Part shown: in pieces, positions 1 through 6,596 of the stretch | How the letters are laid out: every line of letters starts with the position of its first letter | Numbering within the stretch: position 1 is the stretch's first letter | From: an uncultured Eubacteriales bacterium | Lineage (GTDB): Bacteria > Bacillota > Clostridia > Peptostreptococcales > Anaerovoracaceae | DNA length: 46,711 bases | NCBI GenBank assembly: GCA_902763505.1 | Contig: CACWSO010000002.1 | Location: 1 to 46,711 of the forward strand | Reading direction: 5' to 3' | Position numbers and translations under genes: made by a program | Notes under the pieces: generated by a model | The model's input: the letters and a program-made list of their open reading frames with translations, nothing else | Told to the model about the DNA's origin: nothing | Databases searched by the model: none

Positions 1-60
1 CCTGCAGCCGCGCTACAATACAAAAGCCCCATTCAGTTCAAACATGAACGGGGCTTTTGA
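1..60 (+). CDS. IS3-family transposase OrfB, C-terminal 19 codons (partial)
   Basis: Reading frame 1 from the first base encodes the end of a transposase and stops at the TGA at 58-60. The residues LQYKSPIQF align with LQYKTPVQY in the intact OrfB at 10408-11211, and both proteins end shortly afterwards in GF or GFL. The catalytic residues would lie outside the window, so only the family can be stated. The last codons also encode a hairpin, AAAAGCCCC at 22-30 pairing with GGGGCTTTT at 50-58, that overlaps the stop codon. Confidence 0.8.
   Translation, partial: PAAALQYKSPIQFKHERGF
22..58. terminator. Hairpin with T-tract inside the transposase 3' end
   Basis: AAAAGCCCC (22-30) pairs with GGGGCTTTT (50-58), and TTCA (32-35) pairs with TGAA (45-48) around one A-C mismatch. 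The stem carries T runs on both strands, so it could act as a bidirectional intrinsic terminator. It lies within the final codons of the transposase frame. The intact copy has an analogous hairpin of different sequence at 10415-10447. Confidence 0.6.
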
Positions 61-101
61 TGTTTCTTTTTGCTGTCTACTTTTAGTTGACAGGTTCAGT
101 G

Positions 102-124
102 AATTATCACACATCTCTCTTTTT
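102..124. other. Probable 3' arm of a terminator interrupted by the IS copy
   Basis: Directly outside the IS end at 98 the sequence reads GTGA-ATTA-TCAC and then ACATCTCTCTTTTT. This resembles the loop and descending arm of an intrinsic terminator whose ascending arm is missing. The minus-strand thioesterase gene stops at 128-130, where its terminator is expected. By analogy with the split terminator at 10339-10353 and 11745-11760, the missing arm (about AAAAGAGAGATGTGTGA) should lie beyond the other end of the IS, outside this window. Confidence 0.45.
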
Positions 125-127
125 ATA

Positions 128-556
128 TTACTTTTTTCTTGTATCCGATACCAGAGACTGGATTTTATCATAGAGCTCCGGATGGCTCCTCTTGATGCTG
201 GTCGGTTTATAGTCTTCTCTGGTCGTTGTATAGTGAATCGTTTCTGCTTTCAGGCAGAGCTCGCCGGTGTTCTCGTTATACACTTCGTACCGGAAAAGCA
301 TTCTCAGTCCAGTGAACTTATACATTTCCATGTGAACCGAGAAGACATCCCCGTAGCGGAGAAAACCGAGGAAGGATTCTTCGGCAGTCGTGCATGGAAT
401 GATGACACCCTGTCGTTCAAACTCCGGATACGGAAGACCCATATCCTCCATCCAGATGTATCTGGCTTCCTCCAGATACCGCAGATAGTTGGAATGATGG
501 ACGACGCCCATCCTGTCTGTTTCATAATAATTTACCGACCGTTTGAAACTCCACAT
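128..556 (-). CDS. Acyl-CoA thioesterase, YbgC/4-hydroxybenzoyl-CoA thioesterase-like hotdog protein
   Basis: This 142-residue protein has the single hotdog fold size of the YbgC/FadM thioesterase family, which hydrolyses acyl-CoA to free acid and CoA in the cytoplasm. The signature near the N-terminus is YYETDRMGVVHHSNYLRY, with the catalytic-region Asp and the following HHSNY segment. The start is placed at ATG 556 because AGGTGG lies 5 nt upstream; a GTG at 565 in the same frame, within that motif, is an alternative with AGGA upstream. It follows the acyl-CoA ligase stop by about 30 nt on the same strand, so the two are probably co-transcribed. The ligase makes acyl-CoA and this enzyme would cleave it, so the natural substrate is unclear. 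Confidence 0.85.
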   Translation of the reverse strand: MWSFKRSVNYYETDRMGVVHHSNYLRYLEEARYIWMEDMGLPYPEFERQGVIIPCTTAEESFLGFLRYGDVFSVHMEMYKFTGLRMLFRYEVYNENTGELCLKAETIHYTTTREDYKPTSIKRSHPELYDKIQSLVSDTRKK

Positions 557-588
557 ACAATCCACCTGTCTTCCTGTTTGCGTTCTCT

Positions 589-2253
589 TTATTTTCTCTT
601 CAGCAGGCCGGCTTCCATATCCTTGGCAGCCTGCTGCTTCATTACGTAATGCATTTTCTTGCCCGTTGAGGTCATAGGGAGGCTGTCCACAAGCTTATAC
701 CATCTTGGACGCTTGTAGGCAGAGAGCATCGGTGTTTCCAGACAGAAGTCAAAGAGATCTCTGATCGTGAGGGAGTCATCCGCAGGAACGACATACGCCA
801 CAAGTGCCTGTCCGCGGGCAGCATCCGGAATAGATGTCACCATGCAGTCGGCAACTCTGTCGAATTCGTTGATTGCTTCTTCAACTTGAGTAGGGTAGAT
901 ATTTTCGCCGGCGCTGACGATCATATCGTCTTTACGTCCGGTGATGGTAACATAGAGGTGCTCATCCCAAAAGCCCAGGTCGTTGGTGTACATCCATCCT
1001 TTGTAGAATTTCTTCTCCTGCTCCTCCGGATTCTTATAGTAGCTGTAAGTTGTCTTCCCCGGACAGTATAGGATGACTTCACCGACGGTCTGATTGTCTG
1101 TAGGAACCAGCTCATCCGGTTCGGCCTTGCGGTCTTCGTACACCTTAACAACACGAACTTCGTCATCCGTGCAGCTGCCGCCGACAGCCCCGGCGTAATC
1201 CGGAAGGTCGTACGGTCTGAGGAAGGAGTTCCAGAAGGTCTCTGTCGTGCCGTATCCGTTGAAGATGTTCGGAGTGAGGACCTTCAGGAAACGTTCACAG
1301 GCGGCCTTTTCAAGAGGAGCGCCCATGGTGACCAGCCCCTTCAGTGAAGAGATGTCCTGCGGATCTCTTTCCTGCGTTCTGGCCAGCATCTCAAGGGCTG
1401 ATGGGGAACCGGTCAGGAAGGTAATCTTATACTTTTCAACGTAGTTCAGCGTGACGCGCGGTGAATAAGCGCGAAGCAGAATCAGGCACGCGCCGATGTA
1501 GAACGTCGGGCAGGTACCGCCGGAGTGGCTGCCGCCCCTGTGGAACAACGGCGTCATGTTCATGCAGACATCTTTGCAGCTGAGCGGATAGTGCATGATT
1601 GCGTCGTGTGCAGAAAGCACTTCATTGATATCGTTCAATGGAACATTCTTCGGCAGAGCGGATGTTCCGCTGGTGCACATGCGGATGACTTCATCATAGA
1701 TGTGATGCGGGAAGTCTAATGCAGGCGCTTCTTTGCTGTGATTCTTGACATAGTTTCTGTATGGGATATGTCCAAGAGGAAGATCGAAACCATCCAGATT
1801 GTCGCACATGATCCATCTCAGTGGTTTATAAGCAGACAACTTCTCAGCTTCAGCAATAACATCCTTGATTTCCGCGCAGTACAAAACGACCTTTGGTTCG
1901 TTGTGCTCGATCAGTCTCGCAAGTTCTCCTGGTGAAAGCTTATAATTCGCCAAGGTGATAATTGCACCGACCTTTCTTGGCGCAATGTATGTGAAGCAGA
2001 ACTCAGGGCAGTTGTTGAGGATGGACATTACGACATCGTTTTTGCCGACATGATCATCCTTTAATGCGTGTGCGAACTGGTTGCATTCTGCGTCAAGCTC
2101 TTTGTATGTCCAGGTGGTGTCCGTGCTCGGGTCGATGAGCGCCGGTTTGTTTCCGTATCTTCTGACGTTCCTCAGGAAACCGTTTAGCCAAGTATATTCA
2201 TGTTCAAAGGTCTCAATGAACATGCGGTCATCATATGTTCTGTTAGAAGACAT
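589..2253 (-). CDS. AMP-forming acyl-CoA synthetase/ligase (ANL superfamily)
   Basis: The protein (554 aa) belongs to the adenylate-forming ANL family, which activates a carboxylic acid to acyl-AMP and transfers it to CoA. Visible motifs are the P-loop TSGTSALPK (about 194-202, a variant of the usual TSGTTGxPK), NGYGTTE (about 333), YTNDLGFW (about 422), the hinge GRKDDMIVSAGENIYP (about 438) and the C-terminal STGKK lysine (about 535). The start ATG at 2253 has AAAGGAGG nine bases upstream. A promoter (2286-2315) lies between it and the divergent CARF gene. The thioesterase follows on the same strand. The carboxylate substrate cannot be read from the sequence; medium- or long-chain fatty acid is a family-level guess. 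Confidence 0.9.
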   Translation of the reverse strand: MSSNRTYDDRMFIETFEHEYTWLNGFLRNVRRYGNKPALIDPSTDTTWTYKELDAECNQFAHALKDDHVGKNDVVMSILNNCPEFCFTYIAPRKVGAIITLANYKLSPGELARLIEHNEPKVVLYCAEIKDVIAEAEKLSAYKPLRWIMCDNLDGFDLPLGHIPYRNYVKNHSKEAPALDFPHHIYDEVIRMCTSGTSALPKNVPLNDINEVLSAHDAIMHYPLSCKDVCMNMTPLFHRGGSHSGGTCPTFYIGACLILLRAYSPRVTLNYVEKYKITFLTGSPSALEMLARTQERDPQDISSLKGLVTMGAPLEKAACERFLKVLTPNIFNGYGTTETFWNSFLRPYDLPDYAGAVGGSCTDDEVRVVKVYEDRKAEPDELVPTDNQTVGEVILYCPGKTTYSYYKNPEEQEKKFYKGWMYTNDLGFWDEHLYVTITGRKDDMIVSAGENIYPTQVEEAINEFDRVADCMVTSIPDAARGQALVAYVVPADDSLTIRDLFDFCLETPMLSAYKRPRWYKLVDSLPMTSTGKKMHYVMKQQAAKDMEAGLLKRK

Positions 2254-2285
2254 AGCTATGTACCTCCTTTATTCTTTACTTTTTT

Positions 2286-2315
2286 ATTATATAATAGTAT
2301 TGGATTTATCCGCAA
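2286..2315 (-). promoter_or_regulatory. Sigma-A-type promoter for the acyl-CoA ligase gene
   Basis: On the minus strand, TTGCGG (2315-2310) is followed after 18 nt by TATAAT (2291-2286). Transcription would begin around 2279 and give a 25-nt leader containing the AAAGGAGG ribosome-binding site. Confidence 0.6.
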
Positions 2316-2332
2316 TAGCAGGTTCTATAACC

Positions 2333-2361
2333 TTGGGTTTCAGAAGAGGGTATGGTAAAAT
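2333..2361 (+). promoter_or_regulatory. Promoter predicting a leaderless mRNA for the CARF nuclease
   Basis: TTGGGT (2333-2338), a 17-nt spacer ending in TGG, and TAAAAT (2356-2361) form an extended -10 promoter. Only six bases separate the -10 box from the ATG at 2368, so the expected transcription start coincides with the A of the start codon. No Shine-Dalgarno sequence is present at usable distance. Confidence 0.6.
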
Positions 2362-2367
2362 TCTACT

Positions 2368-3522
2368 ATGAAAACACTGATCGAATTATATGACGAAAAA
2401 CCAATTGAAAACGTTCTGGCAACAGAGATGTTCCGGCCGAAAGAACTGATCATGCTGTGTCCGCCGGAAACCGTATCGGACAAAGTGCTGCGGGAATCGC
2501 TGGGCAAGTATTTCGAATACAGAGGATGCCCGGTTAGGATCACCGTTGTTCCGGTGAGCCTGCTCGATGCAGCCAAAGTCGAAAAGCAGCTGAGCAACAT
2601 TTTGGACACCCATGAGGACTGCGCCATCGACATATCAGGAGGCACAGACGCATCACTCTTTGCGGCAGGGGCAGCCTGCGGTGACACGCCTGTGTTTACA
2701 TACAGCCGCAAACGAAACTCATTCTTCGAGATTCAGAATGCTCCATTTGCCAGAAACCTCGCCTGCAATGTGACGCTGGATACGAAATCCTGCTTCCTCA
2801 TGGCGGGAGGCACACTCCTTCCGGGGAGGGAAGACAATGCGTTGCTGAAGGATAAGCTTCCTCAGATCGACGCGCTATTTACGATCTTCCGCAAATACCG
2901 CAAGATCTGGAGAAGACAAATCGCATACATACAGATGATTTCTTCATCAGAACCGGGAGTGCTGCATGCCGAAGGACCGAAAACAGTCAGGGTTGATCAC
3001 GGCACGGCAACCGCTGAGGAAGGAATGCTGCGTGAACTGTACAATGCAGGGCTGATCAGGAATCTCAACATCGAACACGATGCCATCAGTTTCGACTTCC
3101 CGGATGAAACGATTCGCTTTTGGCTTCGTGATATCGGGTCTGTTCTGGAACTGCAGGTTTACCGCGCATGTCTTGAAGCGGGCTGCTTCGACGATGTGGT
3201 GCTCAGCGCTGTTGTCAACTGGGAGGGCGGCATGACCCAGAGGAATGCGGTCACCAACGAAATCGACGTCATGGCCATCCAGGGGATAACGCCTTTGTTC
3301 ATCAGCTGCAAAACCAGTGAAATCAGAACAGAAGCGCTCAACGAACTCGCTGTGCTCAGAGACAGATTCGGCGGCAGAGGCTCCAGAGCGATGATTGTAA
3401 CATCAGCTCCGGCAAGCAGAAACAGAGCTCTCATGAGAATGAGAGCTGCTGAGTTGAACATTGAAGTAGTTGAACTTGGTGATCTTGAGAAAGGTCGGCT
3501 GATCGAGAGACTCAGGCCTTAG
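2368..3522 (+). CDS. Stand-alone CARF-domain nuclease (Card1/Can2, DUF1887 family)
   Basis: This 384-aa protein has the architecture of Card1/Can2 nucleases: an N-terminal CARF Rossmann-like domain that in characterised members binds cyclic tetra-adenylate, and a C-terminal PD-(D/E)xK nuclease. The CARF signature IDISGGTDAS is at 87-96. The nuclease residues appear as E261 (GSVLEL), D300 in NEIDV and K315 in FISCKT. Characterised relatives degrade single-stranded DNA or RNA during type III CRISPR immunity, but no cas gene or CRISPR array is visible here; solo DUF1887 proteins are known. The start matches the first beta strand of the domain and seems to lie at the mRNA 5' end. Its last 4 nt overlap the end of the convergent metallo-beta-lactamase gene. 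Confidence 0.87.
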   Translation: MKTLIELYDEKPIENVLATEMFRPKELIMLCPPETVSDKVLRESLGKYFEYRGCPVRITVVPVSLLDAAKVEKQLSNILDTHEDCAIDISGGTDASLFAAGAACGDTPVFTYSRKRNSFFEIQNAPFARNLACNVTLDTKSCFLMAGGTLLPGREDNALLKDKLPQIDALFTIFRKYRKIWRRQIAYIQMISSSEPGVLHAEGPKTVRVDHGTATAEEGMLRELYNAGLIRNLNIEHDAISFDFPDETIRFWLRDIGSVLELQVYRACLEAGCFDDVVLSAVVNWEGGMTQRNAVTNEIDVMAIQGITPLFISCKTSEIRTEALNELAVLRDRFGGRGSRAMIVTSAPASRNRALMRMRAAELNIEVVELGDLEKGRLIERLRP

Positions 3523-4742
3523 ACCTCATAATCATGACAATCATAGATGACCTCACATTCGTCTTCATAACGGGCGAACCAAGAGGCCAGTTCGGTATGG
3601 ACCGGAATGATGACCGATGGTCTGACATCGCGAATCAGCCGGTCTATTGTATTGCTGTCAGCATGACCGCTTGTATGAAGCGTTGGAACGACGGCGCCCA
3701 ATGATTCCATAAATGCGATGAAGGCTGCCGCTGCCGGTTTGAGCATATGCGTTTCGCGGCGCGCGAAGAAGAGAACGCTGTCCTTAAAGGAAGAGCGCTG
3801 TGCGACTTTCCGGAAATTGATCAGACTCTGCGGCGTCAGACAAAGAAGGAAGTCCGGTGAACTGAAGGCCTTTTTGTCAGAAACGGCAGGATAAGGACCG
3901 CTCTCGCTGCCACGCATACTGGTGGCGACGATTTCACCTAAATCTGCGAAAGAAGGGGATGGCTTGAGCACATAGGCATCAAAATCCAATCCAGCCGCTT
4001 CGGCAACCGTACTGGTAAGGTCGTCCATGATGAATCTTCTGCCAACGCGTTTTGACGCGTTGTATGCAGTGATGATTCGTTCCACGTTCTGCGCAGAGAG
4101 ATATACCACCGCAGGACCTTTGTGTGCCTGCAGCGTATTAACTGCAAAATCTTCGAGTTCCTGCTCGCTCGGTTCATGAAAATCGAGGCCGCGGGAAAGA
4201 GTGGTTCCTTCTGTGATGAGCACATCCACTTCAGGAAGTGTTTCAAGAAGCGCATCGAAATTGCTGCGGCCTGTCGAACGGAAATCCGCAGAATAAAGAA
4301 CCGTTTTCCCGCCGGACGAGACGAGAAACATGAATGAACCGTATGCAGAATGATCACAAGGAATCGGCGTTACTGTGATATCGCCGACGGTAACGGGCTT
4401 TTCTGCATCAAGAAATTCAGGGCGGAAACCAAGCTTGCCGCCTTGGTGTTTGTTTAAGGCATGCGCGACGCGATAAGCAGTGCGTCCCATATAAACAGGA
4501 ATCTCAGGCAGTACATACTTCAGGAGTCCCATATGGTCTGAGTGATAGTGAGACACGAAAATCGCATCGTAGATAGGATAGCCTTTGAACAGACCGGGGA
4601 CATCAGGCACTGAGGTGTGCAGCTTGTTTTCGCCGAGGTTCATGCCTACATCAAGAATGATGCGTGTGCTTTCTGTATATAGTTCGATGATGGAGCCGCC
4701 GATTTGGTTCTGGCCCCTAATGATGTTAATTTTCAATGCCAT
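3519..4742 (-). CDS. RNase J-like metallo-beta-lactamase-fold hydrolase
   Basis: This 407-aa protein carries the metal-binding HxHxDH motif as HYHSDH (65-70), a second His in PCDHSA (H131), an Asp in YSADFRSTG (D153) and C-terminal SGHAD and IIPVHTE motifs typical of beta-CASP nucleases. Such proteins are usually RNA exo/endonucleases acting in the cytoplasm; it is shorter than RNase J (about 555 aa) and lacks an obvious extra C-terminal domain. AGGA lies about nine bases before ATG 4742. The gene overlaps the peptidase gene upstream by 17 nt, so they form an operon, and it meets the CARF nuclease tail to tail with a 4-nt overlap. Assignment to a precise RNase group is uncertain. Confidence 0.8.
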   Translation of the reverse strand: MALKINIIRGQNQIGGSIIELYTESTRIILDVGMNLGENKLHTSVPDVPGLFKGYPIYDAIFVSHYHSDHMGLLKYVLPEIPVYMGRTAYRVAHALNKHQGGKLGFRPEFLDAEKPVTVGDITVTPIPCDHSAYGSFMFLVSSGGKTVLYSADFRSTGRSNFDALLETLPEVDVLITEGTTLSRGLDFHEPSEQELEDFAVNTLQAHKGPAVVYLSAQNVERIITAYNASKRVGRRFIMDDLTSTVAEAAGLDFDAYVLKPSPSFADLGEIVATSMRGSESGPYPAVSDKKAFSSPDFLLCLTPQSLINFRKVAQRSSFKDSVLFFARRETHMLKPAAAAFIAFMESLGAVVPTLHTSGHADSNTIDRLIRDVRPSVIIPVHTELASWFARYEDECEVIYDCHDYEV

Positions 4743-6480
4743 AATTAAAATCCTTTTCTATGCTGATCGCCTTGAGAGCCGGTCCGCAGATTTTCTTGAC
4801 AGCACCTTTCTCTGTAAACTTGATCAGTCCGCATTTTTCTACGATATCGAGGTATGTCTGATTATAGGTTCCGTATTCTATAAACTTCTCCCACATCTTC
4901 ACACCTTTATCAAAGTTTTTCGTGCTTTGGTTCCAGATCTGCAGCGCAGCAAGCGCACTGACCGTGTAACTGATGTAGTACATCGGCGCTTCGAAGTTGT
5001 GGCTGATATAGACCCATGAATATCCGGGATCTCCTTCTGTCCACTTGTTATACTTAGAGTAAGTCTTTGAATACAGAGCGTTGATCTCATCCAGAGTCAT
5101 ATCCGGATTTGCATAAATAGCGCGCTGGAATTCGTCTTCGACGCATCCGTCGATGACATTTTCAAGCAGCTCGCCGACGGCATCCCGTTTGGCTGCATCT
5201 GCCTGGACTTTGTATATTTCGTCGTAGAAATGGGTCATCAATCCTTGCAGTCCATTGGAAGCGATTTCCGCCAAATCAATGTTGTCACTGTCCGTCAGAA
5301 TGTTCGTCTGAGTTTCATTATTGTATTCTGTGAAATGTCCAAACTCATGAGACAGAACGATGAAATCCCGCTGTCCATCGAGCGTCATGGAAATGAACGG
5401 CTTACCCGCTTTGCGGATGTATGTTGTGAAAGCTCCGTCCTGGCGGTCAGCTTCATCACCGATCGAGAAGAGGTTCTCATCGATCATCTGCTGGCATGAA
5501 GTGGAAGCCAAATCGTCGACCTCCGCAGTGTACTTCTGCAGATTCTGCAGGAGTTTTTTCGTCGACATATCAGATGAGACCTGTTCATCATAGGAGTTGT
5601 AATAACTGATGAAGTAAGGTTCGGCAATCTTCTTTACGTCCTTATAAAGCTGCTTGATTTCATCTTCCGAGTAATCCCTGCAGTACTCCAGTTCATCAGC
5701 ATAAGTAGCATAGCTGTCATAACCATTTAGGTTGGCGATTTCAGTTCTGATCTGAACCAGCTCCAGGAAGATTGGCCCGGCAGCGTCGTTGGCGATCTTC
5801 TGCAGTCCATCGAAAATCTCAACATAACCTTCATAATCTGTCATGGACAGCTCCACGCCCTCATCGCTGTTTATCCGTTCGAAAGTCCAGTCCTCACCTT
5901 TATAGTTGTAGGTAGCTTTTTCTGCTTCTTCGATGACGTCATAGTATTCGTCAACAAGTTTTTTCTCCTCTTTGGTGAGCTTCTTCTCTCGTTTGCTCAT
6001 CGGTTCATATTCTGCAAAGGCATCAAAGGCATCCTTGCCGACGTGTTTCTTGAATTGCTCCGCACACGGGCCTTCCGTCACCTTACGGCAGACGCCGCAG
6101 AGTTTGTCACAGCACTTCTCGAGCTTGTCATAGGAATACAGCTGCTCTTTGGAATAGTAATCATTGGTCACATCAGTGGAGTACATGACGTATATGACTG
6201 AGTAGAGGGTGTCCAGTTCCTCACACTCCGCATAGAGCTTATCGTATGTCTCAATGACGGCTTTTGCGTCATCGCCTGCAGCCAGTTCTTCCAGCTCGTC
6301 GCACATTGCATTGAAATCAGCAGGATTGTAGTGATAGTATTCTACGCCTGCAACGTTCTTCGTAATGTCTGCGCCGATTGGCTCTTCCTCCCCGCAGCCC
6401 GTGAGCGTAAATGCAAAGGCAATCATGATGCTGAGAAGAATCGCAGTTATTTTTTTCAGATGTAGTTCTTTCGCTGTCAT
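4726..6480 (-). CDS. M3-family oligoendopeptidase-like lipoprotein
   Basis: The product (584 aa from ATG 6480) begins with a lipoprotein signal ending in the lipobox LTGC, so it should be anchored to the outer face of the membrane. The zinc motif is SHEFGHFTEY, the HExxH form found in M3/oligopeptidase F-like metallopeptidases, with further acidic residues 25-40 residues downstream. It probably trims extracellular peptides. GGAG lies 6 nt before ATG 6480 and only 3 nt before ATG 6483, and overlaps an upstream ATG at 6492, so 6480 is preferred. It is followed by, and overlaps by 17 nt, the RNase J-like gene. A peptide-feeding role fits the neighbouring amino-acid-type binding protein, although that gene is divergent. 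Confidence 0.8.
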   Translation of the reverse strand: MTAKELHLKKITAILLSIMIAFAFTLTGCGEEEPIGADITKNVAGVEYYHYNPADFNAMCDELEELAAGDDAKAVIETYDKLYAECEELDTLYSVIYVMYSTDVTNDYYSKEQLYSYDKLEKCCDKLCGVCRKVTEGPCAEQFKKHVGKDAFDAFAEYEPMSKREKKLTKEEKKLVDEYYDVIEEAEKATYNYKGEDWTFERINSDEGVELSMTDYEGYVEIFDGLQKIANDAAGPIFLELVQIRTEIANLNGYDSYATYADELEYCRDYSEDEIKQLYKDVKKIAEPYFISYYNSYDEQVSSDMSTKKLLQNLQKYTAEVDDLASTSCQQMIDENLFSIGDEADRQDGAFTTYIRKAGKPFISMTLDGQRDFIVLSHEFGHFTEYNNETQTNILTDSDNIDLAEIASNGLQGLMTHFYDEIYKVQADAAKRDAVGELLENVIDGCVEDEFQRAIYANPDMTLDEINALYSKTYSKYNKWTEGDPGYSWVYISHNFEAPMYYISYTVSALAALQIWNQSTKNFDKGVKMWEKFIEYGTYNQTYLDIVEKCGLIKFTEKGAVKKICGPALKAISIEKDFNYGIEN

Positions 6481-6523
6481 CATCGTCTCCATCGTGTTGT
6501 GTTATTATTGTTCAGACAAAAGG

Positions 6524-6529
6524 ATTATA
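6524..6529 (-). promoter_or_regulatory. Extended -10 box for the lipoprotein peptidase operon
   Basis: The minus strand reads TGATATAAT, a full TATAAT (6529-6524) with an extended TG. I see no good -35 at 16-18 nt. The predicted start is near 6517, giving a leader of about 35 nt. It is back to back with the promoter of the divergent binding-protein gene. Confidence 0.5.
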
Positions 6530-6538
6530 TCACAGTTC

Positions 6539-6567
6539 TTTACCTTTCTGCCTGTTATATGTATAAT
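6539..6567 (+). promoter_or_regulatory. Promoter of the binding protein-nfu-pepV-3D operon
   Basis: TTTACC (6539-6544), 17 nt, then TATAAT (6562-6567). The predicted start near 6574 gives a leader of about 23 nt before GTG 6597, which includes the GAGGTG ribosome-binding site. Confidence 0.55.
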
Positions 6568-6596
6568 AACTATGTATGCGCAACGAGGTGAAACAG

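Larger units (their letters stand above)
1..98 (+). mobile_element. Right-hand tail of a second IS3-family element (partial, cut by window start)
   Basis: This stretch matches, with divergence, the transposase-3' end of the intact IS3-family element at 10361-11737. It contains the last codons of an OrfB, a hairpin, and a terminal repeat at about 66-98 that shares TGTCTACTTTTAGTTGACA with the intact copy. The end is placed at 98 because the shared sequence stops at GGTTCA, the complement of the conserved TGAAC terminus. The rest of the element lies left of the window, so its completeness is unknown. The flank just outside (99-124) reads as a short hairpin apex followed by CTCTCTTTTT, like half of an intrinsic terminator. 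Confidence 0.8.
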
